From assembly GCF_024347215.1 (NCBI RefSeq), contig NZ_AP025282.1:2356001-2420000 (forward strand): 64,000 nt of DNA. The letters run 5' to 3'. Below the pieces are notes generated by a model. That model did not search any database. It was not told the DNA's origin and saw nothing but the letters and a program-made list of their open reading frames with translations. This document shows positions 27,254 to 36,523 of this stretch, one piece after another. The stretch comes from Aliamphritea ceti (GTDB taxonomy: Bacteria > Pseudomonadota > Gammaproteobacteria > Pseudomonadales > Balneatricaceae). Position 1 is the first letter of the stretch. Every line of letters starts with the position of its first letter. Both the position numbers and the translations under genes were made by a program.

Positions 27254-28420
27254 ATGTCACTGATTGAACAGGAAGGCCAATTACATCAGCAAATGCGAGA
27301 CTGGCGCCGCGATTTACATCGCCATCCGGAAACCGCCTTTGAAGAACACCGTACTGCAAAAATAGTGGCCAGTCTGTTAACTGAATTTGGTTTAGAGGTG
27401 CATACCGGCATCGCGACAACCGGCGTTGTGGCCACTCTGAAAGGTAATCTGCCAGGTGATGATGCGGTTGCTCTACGGGCTGATATGGACGCACTGAATC
27501 TGCAGGAACTGAATACCTTTGATCACTGTTCTGTAAATAAAGGCAAGATGCACGGTTGCGGTCATGACGGCCATACCTGCATGTTACTGGGTGCGGCTAA
27601 ACATTTAGCTGAGCACCGGGATTTTGCTGGTACAGTAGTTTTTATTTTTCAGCCTGCTGAAGAAGGTGAAGCTGGTGCACGGGCAATGTGTGAACAGGGC
27701 TTGTTTGAGCGTTTTCCGGTGAAAGCTGTTTATGGCATGCATAACTGGCCAGGGCTTGAAACTGGTGAGTTTGCCGTACACTCCGGGCCGGTAATGGCCT
27801 CTATGGATGTCTTCGATATCACAATCACGGGTAAAGGTTGTCATGGCGGTATGCCGCATCTTGGCGTTGACCCGGTGGCAATTGCCGGTCAGTTGATCAG
27901 CAGCCTGCAAAGTGTTGTTAGCCGTACTATGAACCCACTGCAGTCAGGTGTTATCAGTATCACCCGCATGAAAGGTGGTGAAGCCTATAACGTAGTGCCA
28001 GACAGTGCGACTCTTTCCGGTACCTGCCGGGCATTTTCAAAGGAAACTCAGGATTTGATCGAATCCCGTATGCGCCGACTGGTAGAGAGTATTTGCCAGG
28101 CATACGGTGCAACAGGTGCGCTGGATTACCGCCGTGTTTATCCTTCGACAGTCAATAACGCTGAGCATGCTGACATTTGTGCTGCGGTTGCCCGAAGCTT
28201 AGTCGGCGATGACAAGGTTGACCGTAATCCTGATCCGAGTATGGGCGCGGAAGACTTCGCTTTTATGCTGCAGGAATGTCCGGGTGCATATGTTTGGGTC
28301 GGTAACGGTTCCAGTGAAGGCGGTAAAGGTCTGCATAATCCTTATTACGATTTTAACGATGAGATTCTGCCTAAAGGTGCAAACTATTGGGTAGAGCTGG
28401 CCCGTGCGCAGCTGAATTGA
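27254..28420 (+). CDS. M20D-family amidohydrolase (hippurate/N-acyl amino acid hydrolase type)
   Basis: 388 residues. Zinc-site elements are present: ADMDAL, CGHDGHTCML, QPAEEGEAGA and GMHNWP, and the dimerisation domain insertion (about 185-290) is typical. Family members hydrolyse hippurate, N-acetyl or indole-acetyl amino acids. GAGGAGA precedes ATG 27254. In this cluster it could remove the acetyl group that the CysE-like enzyme or a substrate carries, but that is inference. Confidence 0.93.
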   Translation: MSLIEQEGQLHQQMRDWRRDLHRHPETAFEEHRTAKIVASLLTEFGLEVHTGIATTGVVATLKGNLPGDDAVALRADMDALNLQELNTFDHCSVNKGKMHGCGHDGHTCMLLGAAKHLAEHRDFAGTVVFIFQPAEEGEAGARAMCEQGLFERFPVKAVYGMHNWPGLETGEFAVHSGPVMASMDVFDITITGKGCHGGMPHLGVDPVAIAGQLISSLQSVVSRTMNPLQSGVISITRMKGGEAYNVVPDSATLSGTCRAFSKETQDLIESRMRRLVESICQAYGATGALDYRRVYPSTVNNAEHADICAAVARSLVGDDKVDRNPDPSMGAEDFAFMLQECPGAYVWVGNGSSEGGKGLHNPYYDFNDEILPKGANYWVELARAQLN

Positions 28421-28453
28421 AATCAGTGCGCATAGAGGTAGTAAAGAGTTCTT

Positions 28454-29377
28454 ATGAAAGCGATTAACGAAAAGCGGATAGCTTACCTGTACGAGGCGGT
28501 AACGCTGGGTACGGTTAGGGCAGCAGCAGATAAGCTGAACGTTGCACCTTCAGCTGTTAGCCGCCAGATTGCCTTGCTTGAAGACGAGCTGGCTATGACG
28601 CTGATAGAACGGCACCGCAAAGGTGTGACTGTCACTGAGGCCGGTGAACTTGTACTGCGTTATTATCGCGAAAGCCTGGCCAACGAAGAAGATTGCGTCG
28701 CTAAACTGCAGGCCTTGCAGGGTTTACAGCGTGGTCACATTCAACTGGCCGTAGGTGAAGGCTTTGTTGGTGATTTAATGGCTGGCCCTTTGCCTGAGTT
28801 TCATCGGCACTTTCCGCAACTGACCGTGGGTATTACGACTGCTGGCAGTAACGAAGTGATCCGTATGGTAGAGAGTGATGAAGCGCATATCGGTTTACTG
28901 TTTCAGCCGGGTAACCATCCGGGCATTCGTTCGCAGGCAATTAGCCGGCAACCAACCTGCGTAATCGTTCATCCTGATCATGAGTTGGTGGCTGTTGCTG
29001 AACAAGGGCCCGTTAGCCTGCAGCAGTTACTTGAATATCCCATCGCGTTACCGGAAAGCCAGTTTGGCGTGCGCCAGTTATTAGCGATGGTTGAGCTTCG
29101 TGAACAATTTCGTTTTACGCCGGTGATGACCAGTAATTCTATTGCAGTGCTGAAGCATTTTGTCCGCGCGGATATGGGAATTACCTTGTTACCAGAGTTC
29201 GTTGTGGCAGCAGAAATTGCTGATCAGCAGCTGGTCGCCATTCCGGTAGATAACAGCTTGCTGGCAAGTGGTGAAGCCCATATGATTACCCGTCTGGGCA
29301 GGCATCTCTCTGCTGGCCCGCATAAATTATTACAACATCTTACTGCCTGGATGCGGGCGTTTCGTCCTGCAGGTTAA
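28454..29377 (+). CDS. LysR-family transcriptional regulator
   Basis: 307 residues. The winged helix occupies about 1-65 (APSAVSRQIALLEDEL) and the effector domain about 95-300. It lies 33 bases after the amidohydrolase gene on the same strand, so it is probably the regulator of the cluster and part of the transcript. The effector is unknown. Confidence 0.92.
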   Translation: MKAINEKRIAYLYEAVTLGTVRAAADKLNVAPSAVSRQIALLEDELAMTLIERHRKGVTVTEAGELVLRYYRESLANEEDCVAKLQALQGLQRGHIQLAVGEGFVGDLMAGPLPEFHRHFPQLTVGITTAGSNEVIRMVESDEAHIGLLFQPGNHPGIRSQAISRQPTCVIVHPDHELVAVAEQGPVSLQQLLEYPIALPESQFGVRQLLAMVELREQFRFTPVMTSNSIAVLKHFVRADMGITLLPEFVVAAEIADQQLVAIPVDNSLLASGEAHMITRLGRHLSAGPHKLLQHLTAWMRAFRPAG

Positions 29378-29437
29378 ACGGTTTCTTTCTGCAGGCCTCT
29401 GACATATATTCTTTGCTTGGTTAACAGAGGACGTTCG

Positions 29438-30049
29438 ATGGCACTTGATACCTGGTTGATATACCTGTTGGCAGTTGCAGGCCTGTGCCTGACACCCGGG
29501 CCTAACAGTTTACTGGCACTCGCACATGGGGCGCTTTATGGGCACCGGCGTACCTGTATGACGATTGCCGGTAGCTTTGCGGGTTTCATGCTAATTGTCG
29601 CGCTGTCTTTGCTGGGCATTGGTGCGTTATTGCAAACCAGCGGTGAAGTTTTACTGATTATGAAATGGCTGGGTGCGGCGTATCTGATATATCTGGGTAT
29701 TCAGGTATGGCGCAGTCCGGCGATGTCTCTGAATCAACCAACTCAGTCACAGGGAAAGAGTAATCTGGCTTTGTTTCGTACCGGGCTGACAACGGCACTT
29801 TCAAATCCTAAAGTTATTCTTTTCTTTGCGGCTTTTTTTCCGCAGTTTATTGATCCCGAGCGTTCATTGTTAAGCCAGTTTATTGTGATGGCGGCGACTA
29901 TAGCGATCGTGGAGTTTACGGTGGAATACACCTTGGCTAGGGCAGCCTTTCAGCTGCGACCAGTGATAGAAAAGTCCGGCAAGATTTTTAACCGTTGTTG
30001 CGGGGGAATGTTTGCAGCTATTGGTCTGGCGTTGCCGTTTGGCAGTTAA
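29438..30049 (+). CDS. LysE-family amino acid exporter
   Basis: 203 residues from ATG 29438 (MALDTWL), seven bases after AGAGGA. About six hydrophobic segments, with the typical TPGPNSLLALAHGALYG and FRTGLTTALSNPK loops of the LysE/RhtB family. These proteins export amino acids or their analogues. Its place right after the LysR regulator suggests export linked to the upstream cluster. Confidence 0.92.
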   Translation: MALDTWLIYLLAVAGLCLTPGPNSLLALAHGALYGHRRTCMTIAGSFAGFMLIVALSLLGIGALLQTSGEVLLIMKWLGAAYLIYLGIQVWRSPAMSLNQPTQSQGKSNLALFRTGLTTALSNPKVILFFAAFFPQFIDPERSLLSQFIVMAATIAIVEFTVEYTLARAAFQLRPVIEKSGKIFNRCCGGMFAAIGLALPFGS

Positions 30050-30114
30050 AACTGTTATTAACAGTTTCTGAAATCATTGCAAAAATCTACCTACAAGCAT
30101 TATTAATACACTGT

Positions 30115-31080
30115 CTAAAATAAAGCCCTGTAGCGACTGGGTGATGTTTTGAATTGCAGTTGAAAGCTTCGCTGTAGTTGTTTGATTGATGTGAAACCGC
30201 AATCTTCAGCTATCCGTTCAATGCTGCGATTGCTGTTTACTAGCAGATCCCGTGCTGCTTCAAGCCGCAGTTGAGTAATGGCTTTTGCAGGTGTGTTGCC
30301 GCTGAGTTTGCAATAATGACGATGAAAACTGCGTATGCTCATGTTGGCCTGTGCAGCGAGTACTTCAATGCTGAGATCTTTATGCAGGTTTTGTCTGATC
30401 CAGCTGTGCAGCGTATCGAACCGGCCTCCGGAATCCTGATTCTGTAATTCCAGTGGGATACTGAACTGAGATTGATTACCCGGACGTACCATATAAGTGA
30501 CCAGTGATTTTGCCAGCCTCAGTGCCTCAGGCCGTCCAATGTCTTCGGCAACCATTGCTAACGCCATGTCTATACCGGCGGTGACGCCTGCCGACGACCA
30601 GACACCATCTTCAACATAAATAGAGTTCGGATCAACGTGCAGTTCGGGATAAGAATCTGCCAGTCGCTGACAGGCCTGCCAGTGGGTGGCTATGTTCTTG
30701 CCACTGCAAATGCCGGTTGCCGCAAGTAGAAATGCGCCAGTACAGATAGACCCGGTTCGGTAAGCGCTATTTAATCGTTGAGTGAGAGTGTTGATGAGCT
30801 GAGGGTTTTTGCAGGCGTCATGAACACCTTTACCGCCGGCAATTAGCAAAGTATGAGGTTTAACATCAGTTAGCTTTACTGTGCTAATAAATACACCTGT
30901 ATCGGTGCGTATAAGCCCGCCATCAAGAGATGTCAGGCAGGTATTGTAAACCGGCTGTTGTTGGTACTCAGCATCAGAAAATACCTGTAATGCTCCACTG
31001 ACATCCAGCAGCTTAACATCTGTAAATACCAGTAAAGCGATAAGTGGTCGATCATTGGAATTGGCATAAAATGTCGTCAT
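30115..31080 (-). CDS. GlxA-type AraC regulator with DJ-1/PfpI domain
   Basis: 321 residues. Residues about 12-185 are a DJ-1/PfpI-like domain with the nucleophile-elbow cysteine in SICTGAFLLA. Residues about 220-320 hold two AraC helix-turn-helix motifs. This is the GlxA/FtrA layout, in which the PfpI part senses small molecules rather than acting as an enzyme. It is divergent from the RidA gene that starts at 31156. Confidence 0.92.
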   Translation of the reverse strand: MTTFYANSNDRPLIALLVFTDVKLLDVSGALQVFSDAEYQQQPVYNTCLTSLDGGLIRTDTGVFISTVKLTDVKPHTLLIAGGKGVHDACKNPQLINTLTQRLNSAYRTGSICTGAFLLAATGICSGKNIATHWQACQRLADSYPELHVDPNSIYVEDGVWSSAGVTAGIDMALAMVAEDIGRPEALRLAKSLVTYMVRPGNQSQFSIPLELQNQDSGGRFDTLHSWIRQNLHKDLSIEVLAAQANMSIRSFHRHYCKLSGNTPAKAITQLRLEAARDLLVNSNRSIERIAEDCGFTSIKQLQRSFQLQFKTSPSRYRALF

Positions 31081-31155
31081 GCTGTCATTTATGCCATATC
31101 GTTTGGTAATAGCATAGCTCTGTAAGTATTTATCAGATCAATTGCGGAGCAGTTT

Positions 31156-31542
31156 ATGAGCCGAACATATATTTATCAGGCAGATGGCGTACCGGCAGCA
31201 ACATCGCCAATTTCACATGCGGTAGTGTGTGGAGAAACGTGTCACATTTCAGGGCAACTGAGCGTTTACGAAGACGGATACCGAGCAGGAACTGCGAGGG
31301 AAGAAGCTGCACGGGCTTTTCAGCTGGTGTTTCTGATCGCAGAAGCGGCAGGGTTTAGTCGAGAAGAAATAGTGTACGTAGACATTGCTTTTAGTGATCT
31401 GGAACGTGACCTGGCAGCTGTGAATGAGCTGATAACGGAGCTATTCAGTGATTATCCTGCGCGCACTATATACGAAGCTAAGTGTTTGCCGTTCAGGGCA
31501 AAAGTTAAGGTGCAGGCAATAGCGATTCGCGTTGCGAAGTAA
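31156..31542 (+). CDS. RidA/YjgF-family enamine deaminase
   Basis: 128 residues, a single RidA domain with the trimer-active-site arginine region (CLPFRAKVKVQAIA) near the C-terminus. RidA enzymes hydrolyse reactive enamine/imine intermediates. GGAGC lies just ahead of ATG 31156. The divergent GlxA-type regulator is its likely controller. Confidence 0.9.
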   Translation: MSRTYIYQADGVPAATSPISHAVVCGETCHISGQLSVYEDGYRAGTAREEAARAFQLVFLIAEAAGFSREEIVYVDIAFSDLERDLAAVNELITELFSDYPARTIYEAKCLPFRAKVKVQAIAIRVAK

Positions 31543-31596
31543 TAGGATGAGCGTCTGGCTAAGATCGGTAAGTAAGACATCTAAGGGAAACAGGAA

Positions 31597-32310
31597 ATGC
31601 AGAATACACTCACCGAAACAACAATTGGTAAGGTTGAAGCTGTACTGACAGGTAAAGCAGTGCCATATAGCCGTCCGGGTAAAACCAGTGCGATTCATAA
31701 GCAGCCGGTGAGCGGCAAAGTTCAGGTGACTGAGTCAGGACTTAGTGGTGATGAACAGGCGGATTTACGTGTGCATGGCGGGCCCCACAAAGCGGTGCAT
31801 ATATATCCGCGCGAGCATTACAGTAACTGGCAGTCTGAACTGGGTGATCTTGAGGTGCTGCAACAGGCGGGTGCGTTTGGTGAGAACATCAGCAGCCGGG
31901 GTCTTACAGAAGAAACGGTGTGCATAGGAGACCAGTTTCGTATTGGTTCCGTGTTGTTTGAAGTTTCTCAGGGTCGGCAGCCATGCTGGAAGTTAAATGA
32001 TCGCTTTGATATCCGTGATATGGCCAAGCGAGTGCAGGATACTCGTCGTACAGGCTGGTATTTCCGGGTGCTGGAGGCGGGTGAAATTCAGGCCGGTGAC
32101 GACATTATCCTAGCGAAACGTGCCTGGCCGGAATGGTCGCTGGCGCGTTTTATGGGGCTGATTTACGACGGCGTTCTTGATGTCGAACAGTTACGGGTGG
32201 CGTTAGAGTTACCGCTGGTTGAATCCTGGCAGAAATTGATTCGTAAGCGCTTGGAAAAAGCCGAAGTAGAAGACTGGTCACCGCGTATGGATGGCCCTGC
32301 AAAGGGCTGA
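31597..32310 (+). CDS. MOSC-domain protein (YiiM-like)
   Basis: 237 residues. The MOSC core is seen from VTESGLSGDEQADLRVHGG to the conserved cysteine in GRQPCWKLN, and the C-terminal YiiM extension is present. YiiM proteins use the molybdenum cofactor to reduce N-hydroxylated compounds. It lies 54 bases after ridA and just before a LysR gene. Confidence 0.9.
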   Translation: MQNTLTETTIGKVEAVLTGKAVPYSRPGKTSAIHKQPVSGKVQVTESGLSGDEQADLRVHGGPHKAVHIYPREHYSNWQSELGDLEVLQQAGAFGENISSRGLTEETVCIGDQFRIGSVLFEVSQGRQPCWKLNDRFDIRDMAKRVQDTRRTGWYFRVLEAGEIQAGDDIILAKRAWPEWSLARFMGLIYDGVLDVEQLRVALELPLVESWQKLIRKRLEKAEVEDWSPRMDGPAKG

Positions 32311-32328
32311 GCAGGAGAGTACCTCACT

Positions 32329-33219
32329 ATGTCACTTAAAACGCTACGTACACTGGCAGCCATTGTTCAGCAGGGCAGCTTTGCTGCAGCTGGCGAAAAG
32401 CTTGGCCTGACTCAGGCGGCGGTGAGTATTCAGGTTCGTCAGCTTGAGGAAGAGCTGGGAGCGCGGCTGTTTGACCGTATTGGCCGCAATCAGGTGCTGA
32501 ATCCTGATGGGCGAAAAGTGTTGGAACGGGCTGAGAAAATCCTCGGGCTTTACGATCAGCTGGGGGAAGGCATCGGCAGCGAAAGTCAGTATCAGGGTGA
32601 GTTGTTACTGGGTGCCGTATTTAGTATTCAGACCGGCGGACTAGGGCTGGTGCTGGCCCGCTTACGGGCACGTTTTCCACTCTTGAAAATCAAAATACTG
32701 CGGGGCATGTCTATTGATCTAGCGGCCCGGGTTGAAAATGGCGAGCTGGATGCGGTGCTGATCACAGAGCCGCAACACAGTATTCGCCCGGAGCTGTGCT
32801 GGCAGACGCTGGAATCTGAGCCTTTTTATGTGGTGGCCCATAAAGATGTACCGGCGTTATCTGACAGCGAGATCCTGAGCCAATATCCGTTTATCCGGCT
32901 CGATCCAAGAGCCTGGGCGGGCAGCATGATAGATAATGAGTTGCGCCGCAGACATATTCAGACTAATGAAATGATGGAGCTGGATTCCCTGCAGGGGGCG
33001 CTGAATATGGTGAAGCAGAACCTTGGTGTGACGGTAATGGCGTTGGGTAAGTACCGCAGCGAGCAGTTGAAAAGCGACTTCCGACTGGTGCCTTTCGGTG
33101 ATCCGGTTATTTACCGGAATATTGGCATTTATCAGCGGCATGATCATGCCCGTCAGGGACTGGTTCGGGTATTGATCGATGAGTTTACTGAAGCCTTTAT
33201 TGAGGCGTCAGAAGGTTAA
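32329..33219 (+). CDS. LysR-family transcriptional regulator
   Basis: 296 residues with a standard N-terminal winged helix (about 3-60) and a LysR effector domain (about 88-290). CAGGAGAG lies ahead of ATG 32329. It starts 18 bases after the MOSC gene and precedes an AEC transporter gene, so control of that gene is plausible but not shown. Confidence 0.92.
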   Translation: MSLKTLRTLAAIVQQGSFAAAGEKLGLTQAAVSIQVRQLEEELGARLFDRIGRNQVLNPDGRKVLERAEKILGLYDQLGEGIGSESQYQGELLLGAVFSIQTGGLGLVLARLRARFPLLKIKILRGMSIDLAARVENGELDAVLITEPQHSIRPELCWQTLESEPFYVVAHKDVPALSDSEILSQYPFIRLDPRAWAGSMIDNELRRRHIQTNEMMELDSLQGALNMVKQNLGVTVMALGKYRSEQLKSDFRLVPFGDPVIYRNIGIYQRHDHARQGLVRVLIDEFTEAFIEASEG

Positions 33220-33418
33220 ATTGGCAGCTTGAGTGTTGGATGTGTTGAAACCAGTAATGGCATAAGCATTTAAGAGCAGAAACCATTGCTGAAGAGTTTT
33301 AACTCATAAATAAATTTTAACATTTAAGATAAAAAGTATAATTTTTATTGTTGTTTAAGCAGGCGTAAGCTAGTCAGAAATCAAACCATATAGCTGTGAG
33401 ATTTCTTCGGAGTCTGTT

Positions 33419-34348
33419 ATGCCACTCGCCATTGAAGCCTTGATACCTGTAACCCTGACCGTGTTGATCGGTTATCTTGCGCGCCAGTATTTTAAAGTGG
33501 GTGAGCCTGTTTGGAACGGCCTCGAAAAACTCACCTACTATCTGTTTGCACCTTCTTTGCTGGTGGTTTCGCTGGCGAATAAATCATTGCAGGACCTTGC
33601 CTGGTTTGAAGTGTTTGCCACGTTGGTGATGGTGTTATTGTTTTGCAGCGCATTGATCGTGCTTTGGCAAAGTTTGATCCGGCCGGTAGATATGCCGTCT
33701 TTTACCTCTGTGTTTCAGGGAGGAGTGCGGTTTAACAGCTTCGTCGCTCTGGCGCTGGCGGATAACCTGTTCGGGGCTGAAGGCTTAATGATTGGCGCGT
33801 TGGCGACGGTTATTATTGTTATATCGGTGAATATTCTCAGTGTTTCCGTGTTCTCTGTGGCTAACCGTAAGGATGGTGGCTGGCTGAAGCTGCCGTATCA
33901 GTTGATTACTAATCCGTTAATTATTGGCTGCCTCATTGGCTTAACGCTTAACCTCAGTGGTATTGGCCTGACGGCTTCGCTGGATAATTTGTTACTGATG
34001 CTGGGTAAAACTGCATTACCAATGGCGTTGCTGGCAGTGGGTGCTGCGTTACGTTTAGGAAATGTTGGCAGCAGTATGGAGATGATTGCCTTTACCTCGG
34101 TTATTCAGTTTCTGGTGAAGCCGGTAGTGGCGCTGTTAATTGGCCAGTGGCTTGGGCTGGAAGGGCTGACAGTTATAGTGGTGGTGATTTTCATGGCGGT
34201 GCCTACTGCGCCATCGTCATATGTGTTGGCGCGTCAGATGGGTGGTAATGCTCAGGCAATGGCATCGATTATTACAGTGCAGACGCTGGTGGCTTTCTTC
34301 ACGTTGCCTATTACGCTTAGTTTGTTGCTGCCAATGCTTAATGTGTAA
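33419..34348 (+). CDS. AEC-family transporter (auxin efflux carrier superfamily)
   Basis: 309 residues with about ten hydrophobic segments in two repeats, including the conserved ALADNLFGAEGL loop and the NPLIIG helix break. AEC proteins carry malate, malonate or other organic acids; the substrate here is unknown. CGGAG precedes ATG 33419. The LysR gene upstream may regulate it. Confidence 0.9.
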   Translation: MPLAIEALIPVTLTVLIGYLARQYFKVGEPVWNGLEKLTYYLFAPSLLVVSLANKSLQDLAWFEVFATLVMVLLFCSALIVLWQSLIRPVDMPSFTSVFQGGVRFNSFVALALADNLFGAEGLMIGALATVIIVISVNILSVSVFSVANRKDGGWLKLPYQLITNPLIIGCLIGLTLNLSGIGLTASLDNLLLMLGKTALPMALLAVGAALRLGNVGSSMEMIAFTSVIQFLVKPVVALLIGQWLGLEGLTVIVVVIFMAVPTAPSSYVLARQMGGNAQAMASIITVQTLVAFFTLPITLSLLLPMLNV

Positions 34349-34525
34349 CTGAGTAAATTGCGCGATAGACGTTAATCTGAAAGCTGGGATTACCGGTGTT
34401 AACTGTTTCGCGCATTTACGCAGCAGATTTGTCGTATTCTGTTAGCTTGCAGTGCAACTTTTTGCCAGACCTTTTGCTATACTCTCGCGCCTTCACGGTC
34501 CGACCGTAACTGCATAAGGTTTATC

Positions 34526-35215
34526 ATGTTCACTCACGAGTTTTTATATAACGCTGTCGGGATGCTCAGCTCCCTGATGTTTCTTGGCTGTCTGTTCGGG
34601 CTGGTGAAGCAATATCGCCGTATTAACGCTCGCAAAAATGATCCGCAGAACAGCGAAGCCGGTTATGCAACCCGTTCATTGTCAGTTAACAGCTTCTTTT
34701 CCAGCTTTGTCGCTTTTTATGCGTTCTTTCTCTATTCCATCATGCTGGTGGAAATAGATTATTACCTGTTCGTTACCCGGCTGCTTGCCGCTTCTATGAC
34801 ACTGGTTGTGTTGTACGAAATCTTCCGTGACCGCAAGCCTTTATCCCAGCGATTACCTTTCCTGTCGGGCGTGTTGCTGATGGCAGTGGCCATTCTGTGT
34901 ATTGGCGTAAGGGAAGACAAGTTGTTTATTGGTCGTTCGGCGTCGATCTTCCTTGCGGTTGGTGCGACGTTGATAATGCTGCAGGGTGGTATTCAGCAGA
35001 TTCGTAAGATCCGTGAAGAGAAGTCGACCGGTGCGTTGTCACTTTCGATGAACGTCATCTTTGGAATGAAAGATTTGTCCAACATCGCTTTTGGTCTGGT
35101 GATTGGTTTTGCTGATGGCTGGCCGCTAATTATGACGGGTACTGTCAGTGCGCTGACGAAAGCAGTGGTTATTCTTCAGTTTTATCTGTTTCGTGAGAAG
35201 CCGGCTGTCGCCTGA
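34526..35215 (+). CDS. seven-helix PQ-loop/SWEET-like membrane protein
   Basis: 229 residues. I count about seven hydrophobic segments arranged as three, one, three. The first triple helix carries KQYRRI then TRSLSVNSFFSSF; the second carries QQIRKI then TGALSLSMNVIFG. These resemble the paired helices of PQ-loop and SWEET proteins. Family membership is my own reading and is not sure. SemiSWEETs have only three helices, so the doubled form is unusual for a bacterium. Substrate unknown. Confidence 0.65.
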   Translation: MFTHEFLYNAVGMLSSLMFLGCLFGLVKQYRRINARKNDPQNSEAGYATRSLSVNSFFSSFVAFYAFFLYSIMLVEIDYYLFVTRLLAASMTLVVLYEIFRDRKPLSQRLPFLSGVLLMAVAILCIGVREDKLFIGRSASIFLAVGATLIMLQGGIQQIRKIREEKSTGALSLSMNVIFGMKDLSNIAFGLVIGFADGWPLIMTGTVSALTKAVVILQFYLFREKPAVA

Positions 35216-35234
35216 TACATACCGGCTGAAACGC

Positions 35235-35268
35235 AGGGGCGGGTTTATCCTGCCCCTTGTTTTTTATT
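35235..35268 (+). terminator. rho-independent terminator after the SWEET-like gene
   Basis: AGGGGCGGG (35235-35243) pairs with CCTGCCCCT (35249-35257) around TTTAT and is followed by a T-rich run. The loop holds the stop codon of the convergent DMT gene. Confidence 0.8.
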
Positions 35269-36171
35269 GTGTTGCCTTACAATCCATTCCGCTAGGCCGA
35301 TTCCGGCCAGTACCAGTGTCAGCCCTACCAAGTGGTATATCTTAAATTCTTCCCCAAGTACCAGTACTGCAAGCAGCGCTCCAAAAATTGGTACCAGGTT
35401 AATAAAAATACCACCTCTGTTTGCACCGATACGGGCAACACCTTTGGCATAAAACAGTTGTGCCAGGAAGGATGGGAATATTGCTACGTAGATGATCAGT
35501 AAAACGTTATCGGCGTTGATCTCTGGCAGCCCGCGGCTCTGTGCGTTCCAGGCAATCAGTGGCAGCAGTACGGTAAGGGATACAACCGCCAGCGAAAAGA
35601 TAAAGCTCAGGTCATGAATCTCGGGGCGCCAGCGTAAGCTGACGCTATATGCTGAATAGAAGACGATTGCGATGATCATAATGGCATCGCCGCGGTTGAG
35701 GCCTTCATTCAGTAACATTGCCGGGTTGCCCTGGGTTACCGTGATGATAACGCCAATAGTAGCAATAACGACACCGAGAACTTGTAAGCCAAATACCTGC
35801 TGACTAAACAGAACTCGGTTCAAAAGCATGATGACTACCGGAATAGCAGCCTGTTCAATAGATACGTTAATAGCACTGGTATAGTGGAGCGCACCATATA
35901 AGCAGAGGTTAAAGCCGACAAAGCCGAAACCGCCCATAAGTGCCAGCTTCCACCAATTTTCTCGGATGGCAGGCCAGTCTTTCTTCAGATGTGCACGGGC
36001 CATAAACCCAATTAGTGCGACGGCAAATACCCAGCGTAGAAAGGTAAATTCTATGGCATTCCATTCGGTTATCGCCAGTTTACCGACCACCGCATTACCG
36101 CCCCAGAACAGCGGCGCTAAAGCCAGCAATAAGTAGGGTGATGATAAGGTGTTATTACGTGTGTCTGACAC
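35245..36171 (-). CDS. EamA/DMT-family transporter
   Basis: 308 residues with ten hydrophobic segments and two EamA repeats (about 12-145 and 158-298). The family exports amino acids, nucleotides or other metabolites. The substrate is not evident. Its end overlaps the loop of the convergent terminator. Confidence 0.9.
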   Translation of the reverse strand: MSDTRNNTLSSPYLLLALAPLFWGGNAVVGKLAITEWNAIEFTFLRWVFAVALIGFMARAHLKKDWPAIRENWWKLALMGGFGFVGFNLCLYGALHYTSAINVSIEQAAIPVVIMLLNRVLFSQQVFGLQVLGVVIATIGVIITVTQGNPAMLLNEGLNRGDAIMIIAIVFYSAYSVSLRWRPEIHDLSFIFSLAVVSLTVLLPLIAWNAQSRGLPEINADNVLLIIYVAIFPSFLAQLFYAKGVARIGANRGGIFINLVPIFGALLAVLVLGEEFKIYHLVGLTLVLAGIGLAEWIVRQHNKKQGAG

Positions 36172-36322
36172 TGGGTTCGTCCATGGCTTGTTATGAGCAG
36201 ACGGCCATACTGAAGTAAAAAATCCAGATTGTCAGCAGAAAGTTAGCGGCCATTCTTTGATTAGTGTGGCGGTCTTTTGTGATACAAAAAGCAAATCTGA
36301 ATATTTTATCAGGAAGTGAAAA

Positions 36323-36409
36323 ATGGAGTGCTTATTTGCAGGGATTGCATGTTTGATAGTGTTTCTGTTGTTGAGGCATTTATTGCTGAGGCCTGCGTTG
36401 ACCAGATAA
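36323..36409 (+). CDS. possible 28-residue membrane peptide
   Basis: MECLFAGIACLIVF then a Leu-rich helix ending in Arg-rich residues, 28 codons with a TAA stop. AGGAAG lies six bases before the ATG, which is better than most chance starts. It lies in a 352-base gap between a DMT transporter and fosA. A single short hydrophobic helix with a positive C-terminus looks like a small inner-membrane peptide. No homologue is recalled. Confidence 0.35.
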   Translation: MECLFAGIACLIVFLLLRHLLLRPALTR

Positions 36410-36523
36410 AGAATGCCAGCAGAATATTAAACCCTTGATCAGGTGTTTTGAGCATCATAAACGTCTCGAAATAGACTATGATCAGGGTAGTTTTGATGGA
36501 TCAGACGGCGGTGGAGACTAAAT

